DNA from: Lytechinus variegatus
Lineage: Eukaryota > Echinodermata > Echinoidea > Temnopleuroida > Toxopneustidae
DNA: 64,000 nucleotides
Reading direction: 5' to 3'
Assembly (NCBI RefSeq): GCF_018143015.1
Contig: NC_054756.1
Span: 20,765,298-20,829,297 of the forward strand
Below the pieces are notes generated by a model. The model ran no database searches. It was not told the DNA's origin and worked only from the letters and a program-made list of their open reading frames with translations. Shown in pieces: positions 49,601-57,240 of the stretch. Position numbers and translations under genes: made by a program. Numbering within the stretch: position 1 is the first letter of the stretch; each line of letters starts with the position of its first letter.

Positions 49601-52600
49601 CTGTCTACCATTAAGTGTAAACCATTGGTCTACCATTGAATTTACACTTGTGGTCTTTCGTGTATGACCAATGGTGTTATTTGAATGGTTGACTAATAGT
49701 ATAGTGTGTATGACAGTGTTGTATGGTAAATGGTAGGTCAATGGTGTGCGTTGTATGGTAAGCCAATGGTGTATGGTAAGCCTATGGTGTACGGTGAATA
49801 GTCGTTCAATGGTGTACATGTATGGTAGGCCAATGGTGTACATGTATGGTAGGCCAATGGTGTACTGTAAATGGTAGGTCAATGGTATACGGTGTATGGT
49901 AGAATGGTGTAAAATGAATGGTCAATCAATGGTGAACGGTGTGTGGTGTACGACGAATGGTAGTTGAATGGTGTATGGTGAGTGGTGAATGGTACACGAA
50001 TGGTGTACTTTGAATGGTACGTGAATGGTACGCGAATGGTAGTTGAATGGTGTATGGTGAGCAGTGAATGGTACATGAATGGTGTACGGCGAATGGTGTA
50101 TGATGAATGGTACGCGGATGGTGAATGGGACCGAATGGTGAATGGTACACGAATGGTGTATGTTGAATGGTAGGCGAATGGTGTATGGTGAATGGTGTAA
50201 GGTAATTGGTAGGCCAATGGTGTCCAGTGAATGGTGGCTGAATGGTAAATGGTAGGCCAGTGAATGGTGGCTGAATGGTGAATGGTGGTCAATGGTAAAC
50301 CTGTCTATAGTGGCCATATGGTAGATCAATGGTGAATGGTGTTTGATCAATGGTATATGAATGGTAAATGGTGCTCATGAATATGGTAATAGTAACGTCC
50401 GAATTATTTAAATTAGTTTGAATGGTATACCATTGAGGCTTGAATGGTATACCATTGGTGTATGGTGGGTGCTGTGCGAATGGTATTCCAATGGTATATC
50501 AATGGTGTATGATAAATGGTAGTCAATGGTATACCATTCAATTTTTTTTATAAGGGCAGTGATACTTGATTACTCTTATGTACAAGTTTCATGAACTAGA
50601 CCAATAAACTTTCAAAGTTATGATGGTAATTCAACAGTACACCCAATTCGGCCAATGTTCATTGACCTTTGACCTTGGTCATGTGACCTGAAATGCGCAC
50701 AGGATGTTCAGTGATACTTGATTACTCTAATGTCCAAGTTTCATGAATCAGATCCATAAACTTTCAAAGTTATGATGGTAATTCAACAGATACCCCCAAT
50801 TCGGCCAAAGTTCATTGACCCTAAATGACCTTAATCATGAGACCTGAAACTTGCACAAAATGTTAAGTGATGCTTGATTACTATTATGTCCAAGTTTCAT
50901 GAATCAGATCCATAAACTTTCAAAGTTATGATGGGAATTCAACAGATACCCCCAATTCGGCCAAAGTTCATTGACCCTAAATGACCTTTGACCTTGGTCA
51001 TGTGACATAAAACTCATGCAGGATGTTCAGTGATACTTGATTGACCTTATGTCCAAGTTTCATGAACTAGGTCCATATACTTTCTAAGTTATGACGTCAT
51101 TTCAAAAACTTAACCTCAGGTTAAGATTTTGATGTTGATTCCTCCAACATGGTCTAAGTTCATTGACCCTAAATGACCTTTGACCTTGGTCATGTGACAT
51201 GAAACTCTAATAGGATGTTCAGTAATACTTGATTAACCTTATGGCCAAGTTTCATGAACTAGGTCCATATACTTTCTAAGTTATGATGTCATTTCAAAAA
51301 CTTAACCTCAGGTTAAGATTTGATGTTGACGCCGCTGCCGTCGCCGTCGGAAAAGCGGCGCCTATAGTCTCACTCTGCTATGCAGGTGAGACAAAAACCA
51401 CACAAAACATGTAGATCTACGCCTGACTTCAATACATGCACACTGAATGAATCCTACATTTATATTACAGTATCTGTCTGTCACATATGAATGCTTTTGA
51501 GTCAATTTGGTTGAAACTACAGTATACAGGTGTACTGAGAACGGATGAAAACTCTATTTATGTATGAATATACAAATTATGAATAAAAAATGTAGAATGA
51601 AATAAATCAAAATCAGCATTCATTGTAAGGAATGTAAACCAAACTAACTTACCATTTTGTGTGATTTTGTGCACATTTCCAGCAATACCCTGCGAAAGAC
51701 GATTGAAATCTGAAGTGGATCCAGATCCTTTGCCAGCTACACGTACATAAATACAAAAAAAATGAAAAGAAAAAAGAAACAAAATAATATACAGAGCAAA
51801 TTTATACAAATATTCACTACAACGTGAAATTCAAATCCAAATAAAATAGGCCTACCAGTACATACAATGTATATTTATAAAGTGTACATACACGTGTACT
51901 GTATTGCATTCATTTGACAAATTTGATGGATCATGTTTACGAATGACTCATGCAATATTGAGCAAGTGCCTATGTCTGTACAGATGAAGAAAAAATGCTG
52001 AAATTGCATTGTTCAAATTTTGTATTGCAATTTAATAAAATAAATCATGACAAACCATCCCCCTAAAAAAATCATTATATTTCATATTTAAATAAACTAC
52101 GGTAATAACAAAAGGGTTCATGTTAAAGTCAGTGATATCACTTTCAAGGACGATGTAGAGTACGTGTACAAATTAAAACCAAATTACGATTGCAACTCTT
52201 TCTTTTCTTCGGGTGTAAACGTACAGTGCATGGTGGTGATCCCAGAGGGGGTGTGTTGGCCCTCGAATCTTAATTTTTTTTACATGGGAATATTTTGTCC
52301 CCGTTTTAGAGCTGGACCATAAATCTTCCAAAATCACTGCAAATGGTACAGTGCACAGCGCGATGCCTATGGATGCATTTTGAAATACTTTTTATTAATA
52401 GTCCAAAGAATTCATCCAAACAACTTTGTGAGTAGAAACATAAAAATACTGGTACATGTACATGTACCAGAGTATCATGTAGTCATGGAATGTTCATGTA
52501 TACTGTATGGATTACTACATACATGTACATGTACATGTACTTGACAAAAAAAGTCAAAGTTCATGGCTGTATCAATTCCATTGGCTACACTGTTTTCTAG

Positions 52601-54650
52601 TGATACTAATGAAATGAAAATATCCACATAACAGTAATTTGATCTAGACATACACACATGTATACTTGTGTAAATTTTGTTTTTCTATACATGTACAGTG
52701 TACATACAGTCATACATGTATTGTAAGTAGGTGTAGATACATGTACATAGATAAATACGTGTACATGTATGTGTCTGTTTGTAGAAGAACATATATAGAG
52801 GACACTAAGCTTACATATATACATGTACACTGAAAACAAGTCAAGTGGGATGTACATGTAAAGGTATGCAGAAAAAACAATTTATTGCAACTCTTTAAGC
52901 ACAACTTGATATTCAACAAATGAGAAGCATGCATATGGGGAATTTACTCCAACAACTAACCTTATTCACCCAAGGTGAAAATTGAAATTCACACACTGGG
53001 AGAGGTATTGTCATCAAACAATGATTAATATTGATACAACAAGTGCATGGGTATGAGGTAATTCTATCATTATAGAGTTTACACGTGTATTTCGTCATCA
53101 AATGAATTGATTTGTAATCAAAACAGTGATGAGTCATGGTCATTCCGAGAGGACTCTATTCAATAATTGATGTACATGTATGTCACTGAATGACTGGGGA
53201 ATTCCTTTGATGTTTGTGCTTTATCAGTATCATATTTACATAGAATTACCAAATTGTTTACTTTTCTTTCAGTTTGCTCAAACAAGATATTGTTTTCATG
53301 CAAAACTATTGTTTGTACACTATTACATGTACATACACTGTACACATGTATAGGCCTACCTGTATATGCTACAAGCAACAGAAATTTCAATAATGTTCTC
53401 TACATGTAGATTGTAGAATGAGAGAGACAGCCAGAGAGAATGGGGGGGGGGGGGAGATACCAAGATACATGTCACACCCAAAGGCTGTGCCAGGATACTT
53501 TGAAAGGGGGGGGGGGGGACGTGACCTACAGAATGTAATAGTGATCTCAACTTTCATAATGAATACACAGCCCAGACCTCTCATTTTTTTCTCAGGACTT
53601 TCTTCTTCTCATTTTTTTCTCCCCAATTATTTATACTATTATAAAAAAAAATCATAGTGAGGGAATAGAAGTGGTGCCCAGTCCCATCCCCCAATGGTGT
53701 CCCCCTCCCTGGAATAGTGAATATTGTACACGGTACACTTTAACATGCAAACATACATGTACATGTACATTGCTTTCAAATCAACCCCCTGCAAACCCCC
53801 AGGTACATGTAGAAATGTACGAAAGAAAATGCATCATAGCAATTCTTGGCATTAAAGGGATGGTGCGGGCTGAAAATATTAATATTTTAGTAAATAGGGT
53901 AAAATTCACAGAGCAAAATGCTGACAATTTTATAAAAATCGGATAACAAAAAAAGGAGGTTATTGAATTTTAAATTCTTTCAATATTTTGCGAAAACAGT
54001 TACATGTATATGCACATCATCATGAATATTCATTAGGTGGGCTGACATCTAATCCCCACTTTCCTTTTTCTATTTGTTATTACATGAAATCATGATTGTT
54101 TCATATTTTCATACATGTGTAAATGATGTGTCTCCATTATGATGAAATAAGTTGTGGCAATAGATAATGCACTTTAAACAGTTGTCAATCCAATTGTAGT
54201 TCTTGGTAGAAAAAATTTGAATAAACCTAATTTCATTTAATAAACCAAAGAACAAGTAGAGATATGACATCATCAGCCCACCTAATAAAAATACATGCCT
54301 AGAACTGTTTCAGTGGAATAATGCAGCCTTTGAAATTCAATAACTTTGTTATTTTACGATTTTGATTAAATTTTCAGCATTTTGCACTGTGAATTTTACT
54401 ATATTTATTGAAATCTAGTAAATATCCCCAGCCTGGACCATTCCTTTAAAAGGAAAAAAATGTGAAGAATATTGACATGCAAATACCTGACACCAGAGGA
54501 AAAGTTCAAACACCAAATACACCAAACACAGCAAGGCAAAGGTTGTGTAAGACTGAATGGGTTAAAATTCAAAAATTTACCGCTACCGTGGTATGTGGAG
54601 AAACTGTTATTCGACCCGCCGTCGCCAAAGTCACCCTTCCCGAAAGACAT
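25571..54650 (-). CDS. STX12: Syntaxin 7/12-like endosomal Qa-SNARE, complete, alternative last exons
   Basis: Exons on the minus strand, 5' to 3', are 54650-54581, 51736-51653, 39340-39271, 37959-37866, 35750-35613, 33285-33236, 32145-32049, 30083-30011 and 27438-27356, then 26705-26613 or 25660-25571. All phases match, giving 283 or 282 residues; vertebrate STX7 and STX12 are about 260-280. The N-terminal half has the helical Habc pattern. Residues about 191-253 are the SNARE motif, with ILDVNQIFKDLATMVHEQGD (zero-layer Gln221) and DSIEANVESAEVHVEQAN. A basic KARRKK stretch and one hydrophobic C-terminal anchor follow. Known family members drive fusion among endosomes and lysosomes from the cytosolic face. 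The SNARE core looks slightly closer to STX12 than STX7, but I cannot separate a pre-duplication ortholog from either. Introns are repeat-rich; the largest (12.3 kb) holds a 10.2 kb transposon. Confidence 0.93.
25705..25825 (+). repeat. Tandem duplication of about 57 bp
   Basis: CATTGAATAGGAATTAAAAT, then TATCAAATATCTTTCTATAG, occurs twice in direct succession, almost unchanged, between exons B and A. Confidence 0.85.
26126..26291. mobile_element. MITE between the two alternative last exons
   Basis: Left GGGGCTCATAACACAGAGGT with TTTGCAATCAAACGC, right TATCGCAAACCTTTATGATA and GGGCCCC. A related copy lies at 31190-31369. Confidence 0.65.
26613..26705 (-). CDS. STX12: Syntaxin alternative last exon A (membrane anchor)
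   Basis: Acceptor GATTTTAG is followed by 30 codons and TAG: KKARRKKFLLLIC, then a hydrophobic run ending LYLSLR. The basic cluster before the anchor and the single C-terminal hydrophobic helix are standard for syntaxins. It lies closest to exon 9 (650 bases). The K-K start matches the junction in vertebrate STX12. Confidence 0.85.
   Translation of the reverse strand, partial: KKARRKKFLLLICCIILAGVIALILYLSLR
27356..27438 (-). CDS. STX12: Syntaxin exon 9: C-terminal half of the SNARE motif
   Basis: It encodes DSIEANVESAEVHVEQANTQ and LEKAVTYQ, ending in phase 0 at CAG|GTTAGT. Either of the two membrane-anchor exons downstream can be joined without a frame change. Confidence 0.95.
28500..29949 (-). 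mobile_element. tRNA-derived SINE split by a piggyBac-like MITE
   Basis: The tRNA-like head is at 29949-29870 on the minus strand, with an A-box-like TTGCTCAGTCGGTAGAGC and B-box-like GGTTGATTCCC. The body resumes below 28611 with CCATTGATCCCCTGGC and ends near AACAATAACAATTCAC. The two parts are separated by the element 28608-29866. Confidence 0.6.
28608..29866. mobile_element. piggyBac-like element, 1.26 kb, with an internal duplication
   Basis: Left TTCA-CCCTAAAAAGAC and right GTCTTTTTAGGG-TTAA are inverted; the left target copy has one change from TTAA. A block of about 260 bases (28780-29040) recurs at 29140-29400, sharing TTATGCAAATTAGTAATTAC and AATTGAATTTTTCATA. No transposase ORF. 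Confidence 0.75.
30011..30083 (-). CDS. STX12: Syntaxin exon 8: SNARE core with zero-layer Gln
   Basis: It encodes SDILDVNQIFKDLATMVHEQ and GDMI, ending in phase 1 at a GATAG|GTAAGA donor. The Gln of H-E-Q-G-D is the zero-layer residue of Qa-SNAREs. This is among the most conserved stretches of the whole family. Confidence 0.95.
30133..30613. mobile_element. TTAA MITE (family K1), 481 bp
   Basis: TTAA-GGGACAAGTCCACCCC to GGGTGGACTTGACCT-TTAA. It begins 50 bases upstream (in syntaxin orientation) of exon 8. Confidence 0.88.
31190..31369. mobile_element. MITE related to 26126-26291
   Basis: It shares TTCTTTCATATTTGCAAT, ATCGCAAACCTTTGTATTA and GGAGCCC with the copy between the last exons; ends are less well defined here. 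Confidence 0.55.
31373..31577. mobile_element. MITE (family D), GTGACACGACATTTGCTC
   Basis: Left GTGACACGACATTTGCTCCG; right GTAAATGTCATGG. The middle has degenerate TAGGGTTA and GGTTGAA blocks. A copy is at 35403-35600. Confidence 0.75.
31889..32033. mobile_element. Short MITE beside syntaxin exon 7
   Basis: Left GGGCCCTGTTTCATAAATCT and right AGTCTTAATGAAATGGGACC are inverted. It ends about 15 bases from the exon 7 donor. Confidence 0.7.
32049..32145 (-). CDS. STX12: Syntaxin exon 7: start of the SNARE motif
   Basis: It encodes (SS)RQDTGMTQQSQVSYEDFEAI and KERESQLKKLE with donor GAG|GTGAGT. The AG nearest the core at 32134 would break the frame. Acceptors ending at 32146 or 32140 both keep it and differ by two codons, so the 5' border is uncertain by 6 bases. 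A MITE ends about 15 bases beyond the donor. Confidence 0.85.
32384..32556. mobile_element. MITE with GGGGCCCGTTTCATGAAGCT end
   Basis: Left GGCCCGTTTCATGAAGCTGT with TCGTAAGTTACGAA; right TTCGTAACTTTACGAACAGC with TTTATGAAAC. Inverted over more than 30 bases. Confidence 0.75.
32557..32810 (-). mobile_element. tRNA-derived SINE (family S), copy 1
   Basis: On the minus strand the head reads GGTCATGTGGTCCAGTGGTT and then GAGTTCGAATCCCAACTCTG, a tRNA-like fold with a CAT in the anticodon position. A 180-base body ends near TACCACAAACAG. A second copy is at 38816-39083. Confidence 0.8.
32815..33220. repeat. Dispersed repeat of about 400 bp, pair with 55195-55590
   Basis: Shared blocks include AATGAGTTC, CAGAATCCAAT, AAATAAGCACAG, TTCTCATGAAAT and TTTCTCTTTAAAC-like ends. 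Similarity is moderate throughout; TTAAAGG at one end of the other copy suggests a TTAA element. Confidence 0.6.
33236..33285 (-). CDS. STX12: Syntaxin exon 6 (linker)
   Basis: This 50-bp exon encodes GGYEDHSSDTLIGGFER, an acidic, flexible linker between Habc and the SNARE motif. Acceptor TTTCATACAG and donor AAAG|GTAAAT fit; it goes from phase 0 to phase 2. Support comes mainly from frame continuity, because linkers are poorly conserved. Confidence 0.75.
33951..34119. repeat. Long palindrome
   Basis: Arms carry GGAATAACGCATT, GCAGTGCACGAGAGGTTTCT and GAGCATGCGCACTCCACAC and their complements around a 13-base loop (TCGCCTCTGGCTC). The arms total about 70 bases each. Confidence 0.85.
34120..34358. 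mobile_element. Short inverted-repeat element, TTATAAGATGGCTAA ends
   Basis: Left TTTATAAGATGGCTAAGTAA and right TTATTTAGCCATCTTATAA. Abuts the palindrome, so one may have inserted beside or into the other. Confidence 0.7.
34455..34967. mobile_element. TTAA MITE (family K2), second copy
   Basis: Same ends and same 513-bp length as 4256-4768. It has gained a short TTAAAATATTTGTGTGTTTT stretch and lost a few bases elsewhere. Confidence 0.85.
35403..35600. mobile_element. MITE (family D), second copy, next to syntaxin exon 5
   Basis: Left GTGACACGACATTTGCTCTG, right GAGCAATTGTCGCCGGAGAA and ATGTCATGG. It ends 12 bases from the exon 5 boundary. Confidence 0.78.
35613..35750 (-). CDS. STX12: Syntaxin exon 5
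   Basis: This 138-bp exon has phase 0 at both ends and encodes KQQKMQRERLTGEFTSALNQ and FQRVQRDAAQRERD, the third Habc helix. The donor TCA|GTGAGT is followed after 12 bases by a MITE. Confidence 0.93.
35818..35968. repeat. Inverted repeat with 60-base arms
   Basis: TGGCATAGAATGAGATATAA in the left arm pairs with TATCTCATTCTATGCCA in the right; CAATATTGCCC and GGGCAATAT pair inside. Confidence 0.8.
36466..36774. mobile_element. MITE (family T), second copy
   Basis: GGCCCGTATTCTGAAGTCGG on the left and CCCGACTTCAGAATACAGGC on the right; partner of 21022-21332. Confidence 0.82.
37148..37364. mobile_element. MITE (family J), second copy
   Basis: GGGGGGTTGCAAGAAAATAT on the left and AGTTTCTTGCAACACCCC on the right; partner of 24422-24653. 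Confidence 0.8.
37604..37860 (+). mobile_element. tRNA-derived SINE ending at syntaxin exon 4
   Basis: The tRNA-like head (37604-37680) has GTGGCTCAGTGGTAGAGCGC (A box), a CAT anticodon-position triplet between CCTGC and GCAGG, and GGTTCAATTCC (B box). The acceptor strand does not pair at the right distance, so it is not a functional tRNA. The body ends TATTGTTATTTTTATTATTA, five bases from the exon 4 donor. Confidence 0.7.
37866..37959 (-). CDS. STX12: Syntaxin exon 4
   Basis: It encodes DEVQHYTNQLAKDTNKMLKD followed by LNSIPPSYSDQ, with NQLAK(D/E)T diagnostic for the STX7/12 class. The donor CAG|GTATAA abuts a SINE tail that ends within a few bases of it on the intron side. Confidence 0.92.
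38411..39118. mobile_element. TCTCACGCAT element with ACAGAG..CCAAGTC ends, carrying a SINE
   Basis: Left ACAGAGCTACCAAGTCTCAC and right the complement of ACAGAGATGCCAAGTC. TCTCACGCAT occurs repeatedly near the left end and again at 38790. The SINE at 38816-39083 is inserted near the right end. Confidence 0.6.
38816..39083 (-). mobile_element. tRNA-derived SINE (family S), copy 2
   Basis: Nearly identical to 32557-32810 over head and body, except for a duplicated GTGGTAACTCCC at the tail end. Confidence 0.8.
39271..39340 (-). CDS. STX12: Syntaxin exon 3
   Basis: The acceptor is TTCGATTCAG and the donor AACT|GTAAGT. It encodes VREIEGYIARLGTHEDNKGL and RGKL, ending in phase 2. The L-G-T-x-x-D turn between the first two Habc helices is recognisable. 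Confidence 0.88.
39472..39752. mobile_element. MITE (family Q), second copy
   Basis: CAGGGGCGGACACAAGATTT at the left; CCCCCTGGATCCGCCACTG at the right. AT-rich middle between G-rich blocks. Confidence 0.7.
40369..41480 (+). repeat. Left subterminal minisatellite, 20-bp units in about 100-bp higher-order units
   Basis: CAATGGTGTCTCAGTGGTAT and close variants recur two to three times per unit. Each is followed by AATGGTATGATTGGTATGAT and a GGTATACCAT palindrome; about ten such units can be counted. Confidence 0.88.
43900..45110. repeat. Nested inverted repeats inside the 10.2 kb element
   Basis: 44030-44180 pairs with 44190-44335 (TTCAAAATATTG with CAATATTTTGAA; CGGATTCGCCGTAATA with the ACGGCGAATCC block). 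Further out, GAACAATTGT and TACAACGGATAG near 44370 pair with 45040-45065. GGCGCTAATGCAGTTTTGCA (43945) pairs with TGAAACTGCATTAGTGCC (45080). Confidence 0.7.
45275..45518. mobile_element. MITE (family Q), third copy
   Basis: GGATCCATGATTTCTCAAAG at the left and a GTGCCCACTTGGATCTGC end at the right, with a G12 tract inside. Confidence 0.65.
45861..45980 (+). CDS. Orphan coding exon inside the 10.2 kb element, function unknown
   Basis: Between a TTTTCAAAG acceptor and an AAAG|GTAGGT donor, one frame reads WTTDTLDDKLDGPALSGNDT then TGVEHRKRAVYMKHLEFMK, without stops. Composition and codon use look protein-like, unlike the surroundings. It enters with two bases to complete a codon and leaves in phase 1. 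I do not recognise the family. It may be a remnant of the element's own gene, or a host exon captured by it. Confidence 0.45.
46515..46680 (-). mobile_element. Partial SINE (TAATCCTGCCGGGTACCC type), copy 2
   Basis: It shares AAGGAATTAATCCTGCCGGG with 12755 and continues with CTAGGACTCAAATTCACGAC and AACCACTAGACTACGACG, degraded tRNA-like promoter boxes on the minus strand. Confidence 0.6.
46787..47306. mobile_element. TTAA MITE (family K1), copy 4
   Basis: AAGACATGTCCACCCTAACA at the left (target TTAA decayed) and TGGTGGACTTGACCT-TTAA at the right. Confidence 0.75.
48178..48738. mobile_element. MITE with GGCGTGTTTCTACA ends, about 560 bp
   Basis: Left GGCGTGTTTCTACAGTAAAT and right ATGTAGAAACATGCC are inverted. 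CTGTTTCTACAG recurs inside. Confidence 0.75.
49630..50535 (+). repeat. Right subterminal minisatellite
   Basis: Irregular units of GAATGGTGTATGGTGAATGG, GGTACACGAATGGTG and similar. It ends with three GGTATACCATT palindromes close to the terminus. Confidence 0.88.
51653..51736 (-). CDS. STX12: Syntaxin exon 2
   Basis: The acceptor is GTGTAG and the donor AATG|GTAAGT. It encodes AGKGSGSTSDFNRLSQGIAG followed by NVHKITQN, the start of the first Habc helix (the equivalent vertebrate segment has the form N-I-Q-K-I-T/S-Q). It enters and leaves in phase 1. Confidence 0.88.
51737..53851. repeat. Syntaxin intron 1 part, rich in TACATGTA-type palindromes
   Basis: ACATGTACATGTAC and shorter TACATGTA copies cluster at 52450-52870 and 53320-53410. 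Two G11-G13 tracts flank 53440-53520. No exon was recognised. Confidence 0.6.
53852..54449. mobile_element. TTAA MITE (family K3), 598 bp
   Basis: TTAA-AGGGATGGTGCGGGCTG on the left, CAGCCTGGACCATTCCT-TTAA on the right. A truncated relative lies at about 56840-57240. It ends 130 bases from syntaxin exon 1. Confidence 0.85.
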
Positions 54651-54710
54651 GATTGTATTGCTTCCTCTCAGCACAGCCTCTCCTCTTCCTCTTTTAATCC
54701 TTATTTACAG
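54581..54710 (-). CDS. STX12: Syntaxin exon 1: start codon (54650) and part of 5' UTR
   Basis: ATG at 54650-54648 opens MSFGKGDFGDGGSNNSFSTY and the exon ends in phase 1 at a GCG|GTAAAT donor. The glycine/serine-rich N terminus is typical of this family's unstructured leader. The bases from 54651 to about 54710 are untranslated and purine-rich. Two AGs (exon starting at 54717 or 54710) follow a pyrimidine run, so an upstream non-coding exon is likely. Confidence 0.82.
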
Positions 54711-55194
54711 CTGAAATCTGAATAAGGAGAAAAAATAATAAGTTGTGAAAAAAAATTATGAAAAACCCTGCTACAACTTGTATACGTATACAGTATGTAT
54801 ACAGTTTATGTAACACTGCATTTTTCTGCTTGACAAAATCCAGTGGCTTGATTAATTGAAAGTAATTATAAAATATTAAAGTCATTACAGAAAAAATGTA
54901 TACATGTACAATACATACAGTGTATTAAGTCATAAGAAAGTTTGATGTGATGTACGGATTTCTTAATTGCATAGTTACATGTACATGTATGCAATGAGGA
55001 AAATCATGACACACACTATATTTCTTCCACCAATGTATTAAACTTGTTATTGATTTCTCATGGAAAACATTATCATACTTTGTCATGATATGTCTAAGAT
55101 CATCCACTATCATCAAATCAATGAAAATTAAAGTATGTGACTGGCATCATCTGCTACCTCATTTTATTTTCACTGTTTATAATGAATACATTAA

Positions 55195-55590
55195 AGGTAA
55201 ATGCTAGTTTTGGTAACGATATCAAAATGAGTTCGTACAGAATCCAATGAAATGACCACCAAAGTGTCTGTTTGTATAAATAAAACGCATGTGCCAAAGG
55301 ATTCTGGAATAAATTATGTAATTGCTGAGAAATCAGCAAATAAGCACAGGATTCGGGTATAATTATACATTGTCCCACGTGCGCTTATCTGTGTTGGGGA
55401 TCTTCGGTGTGAACATTTTTCAGCGTAGATTTCAAGATGCACAAAGTTCAGTTAATGTAACTGTACCAGATCTAGATCCTCGATGATATACTGACAATTA
55501 AGCCTTGTTTCACAGACTTTCTCATGAAATCAGTGTTTACTGCAACTACTGGAATTTCTCTTTAAACTGTTGAAGACAGATCATCCTGAA
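55195..55590. repeat. Dispersed repeat, pair with 32815-33220
   Basis: It starts TTAAAGGTAAATGCTAGTTT, then GGTAACGATATCAAAATGAG. Many blocks match the copy in the syntaxin exon 6/7 intron. Confidence 0.6.
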
Positions 55591-55863
55591 AAATGGCAAT
55601 TTTTTAATAGAGGCATGTCATTTTTACTCATTTTGTGTGTTATCTCTTTTGTATGGATGATGACTTTTTCTCAAAACTGGATTCTACATTCCTCTATTGC
55701 GTGAGCCATATAATGTTGGTTGTCAGGTTTCCTTAGGCTTTCATTTGTTAGAGCTGAGATTCTAAGCTTTCGTACGTGCTGCCTTCATATTCCTATCAGA
55801 TGCCGGGATCATGCCCGTATTTGACTTACAAATTGGATTTGAGAAATTGAGATGCGTGTCTAA

Positions 55864-55951
55864 GGGAAATAATGTTGCTCAATGGGTAAGGTGTCAGACT
55901 TGTATCTCATTCAGTCATGCAGGCACGGGTTTGAGTCCGAGGATGAACAAG
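55864..55951 (+). mobile_element. tRNA-like SINE head fragment
   Basis: TTGCTCAATGGGTAAGG (A-box-like) and GGTTTGAGTCC (B-box-like) are spaced as in a tRNA. Stems pair poorly, so a functional tRNA is unlikely. Confidence 0.5.
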
Positions 55952-56839
55952 AGTTGTTTTTTCTTTTTACTATCTCGCAAATGATTCTTTATAACAATTC
56001 CAATGAATTAAAGTTAAAATTTTGCAAAATAAAATAGATTATAATTGCTTTTTTATGATATCATATCAATCTTTGATGCGAAAATATATACCGGCATTTA
56101 AAAATGAAATATGAAAAATGAATCTAATTACACCCATTTACAAAAGTTAATGAGGCAATAGCAGTTACATGTATCGCTACAAAATTAAAGTATATCAATT
56201 ATCATCTAATCTCTTGGAAAAATAGAAAATAAGTCATCAATGAAGCGTTGCATGCTACATGTCTGCTTCAATAATCACAGTAAGGTCTGAAAATATGCAT
56301 AATTCCATTTCATAAAATCATTCGTGTGACGATCTCACAATTTTAAACTACATGTAGGTGCAAAACAAACCACCTCTGGGAATGAAAAATCGTATTCTGT
56401 GATAAAAAAAGTGTATTTTTTCCCCTAAAAAGTGTATTTCATAATAAAATATGTGGCGCACTCGCTCATCGCGGTGCTCAAGCTGCATGCTAACTAAAAT
56501 GCGCACTGCTCTTGCAAACGAAAAAAAATACCTGAAATTACATTGATCTAATAACCATATTTGTGTAAGTTTTATAGAGATGATTTTTCTCAATGAATTA
56601 CGATTTTGTAAAAAAAAAAAAATATAAAATATATATAAAAGAAAAACTTACTGTGGCACAGTATTTTGGTTGCAATAACGTACTAAATATGCCAAAAACA
56701 TACTGTTTGGCAGGTCTAGCTACATGTACACTCTCCTCTTTCATATAATTCATTAAATATTATGATGGCCAACCTATGAATTGTGGAGTTTCAATAGAAT
56801 TCATCTTTTCATTTTGCATTGATGTATTCTTGTAAGACA

Positions 56840-57240
56840 CTGAATGCATGTTATCATGAATATTCACTAGGTGGGCTGATGTCACATTCCCACATTCCTT
56901 TCTCCAATGTTATTGCATGAAATCATGTTTCATTATTTCAAAAGTGGATATGTCTCACAATGAAATAAGTTGCAGTATATCTAATGCAAATCAGTTGTCA
57001 TTCTAATTGTTTTAGTTCTTGGAGGATAAATGTTGAATACACCTAATTTTATATAATAAAATGCAAAAGAACAACTGGGGATATTACATCCTCAATTTCC
57101 TCATTGAATATTCCCGAAGACATGCCTACATGTAGTTAAGTAGAACTGTTTCACCGGAAAATGCAAAACTTTAAATGGCATAACTTAGTTATTCCTTGTA
57201 CGAATTTGATCAAATTTTTGTTTGTCTTTTTTTTCAACAT
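56840..57240. mobile_element. Truncated K3-type MITE
   Basis: Shares TCATGAATATTCACTAGGTG, AACTGTTTCACCGGAA and ATAACTTAGTTATT-type blocks with 53852-54449; both ends are lost. Confidence 0.6.

Larger units (their letters stand above)
40351..50556. mobile_element. 10.2 kb DNA element with minisatellite subterminal arms
   Basis: Ends: CCCTTATAAAAAT at the left and ATTTTTTTTATAAGGG at the right, an inverted pair. The CA dinucleotide on both sides is a 2-bp target duplication, confirmed by the intact repeat unit. Subterminal zones 40369-41480 and 49630-50535 are built from AATGGT-rich units and the palindrome GAATGGTATACCATTC. The interior (41500-49600) holds MITEs, hairpins and one orphan exon. 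Arrayed subterminal sites plus a 2-3-bp duplication recall CMC/CACTA-type elements, but I cannot assign a superfamily. No full transposase is visible. Confidence 0.75.
40117..51392 (-). mobile_element. GTCTCACC repeat, second copy, split in two
   Basis: Parts 40117-40350 and 50557-51392 are one continuous copy of the repeat seen at 10164-11241. AGGATGTTCA at 40350 and GTGATACTTGATTA at 50559 join exactly as in the uninterrupted internal unit at about 50700. The gap is the 10.2 kb element. Confidence 0.85.
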
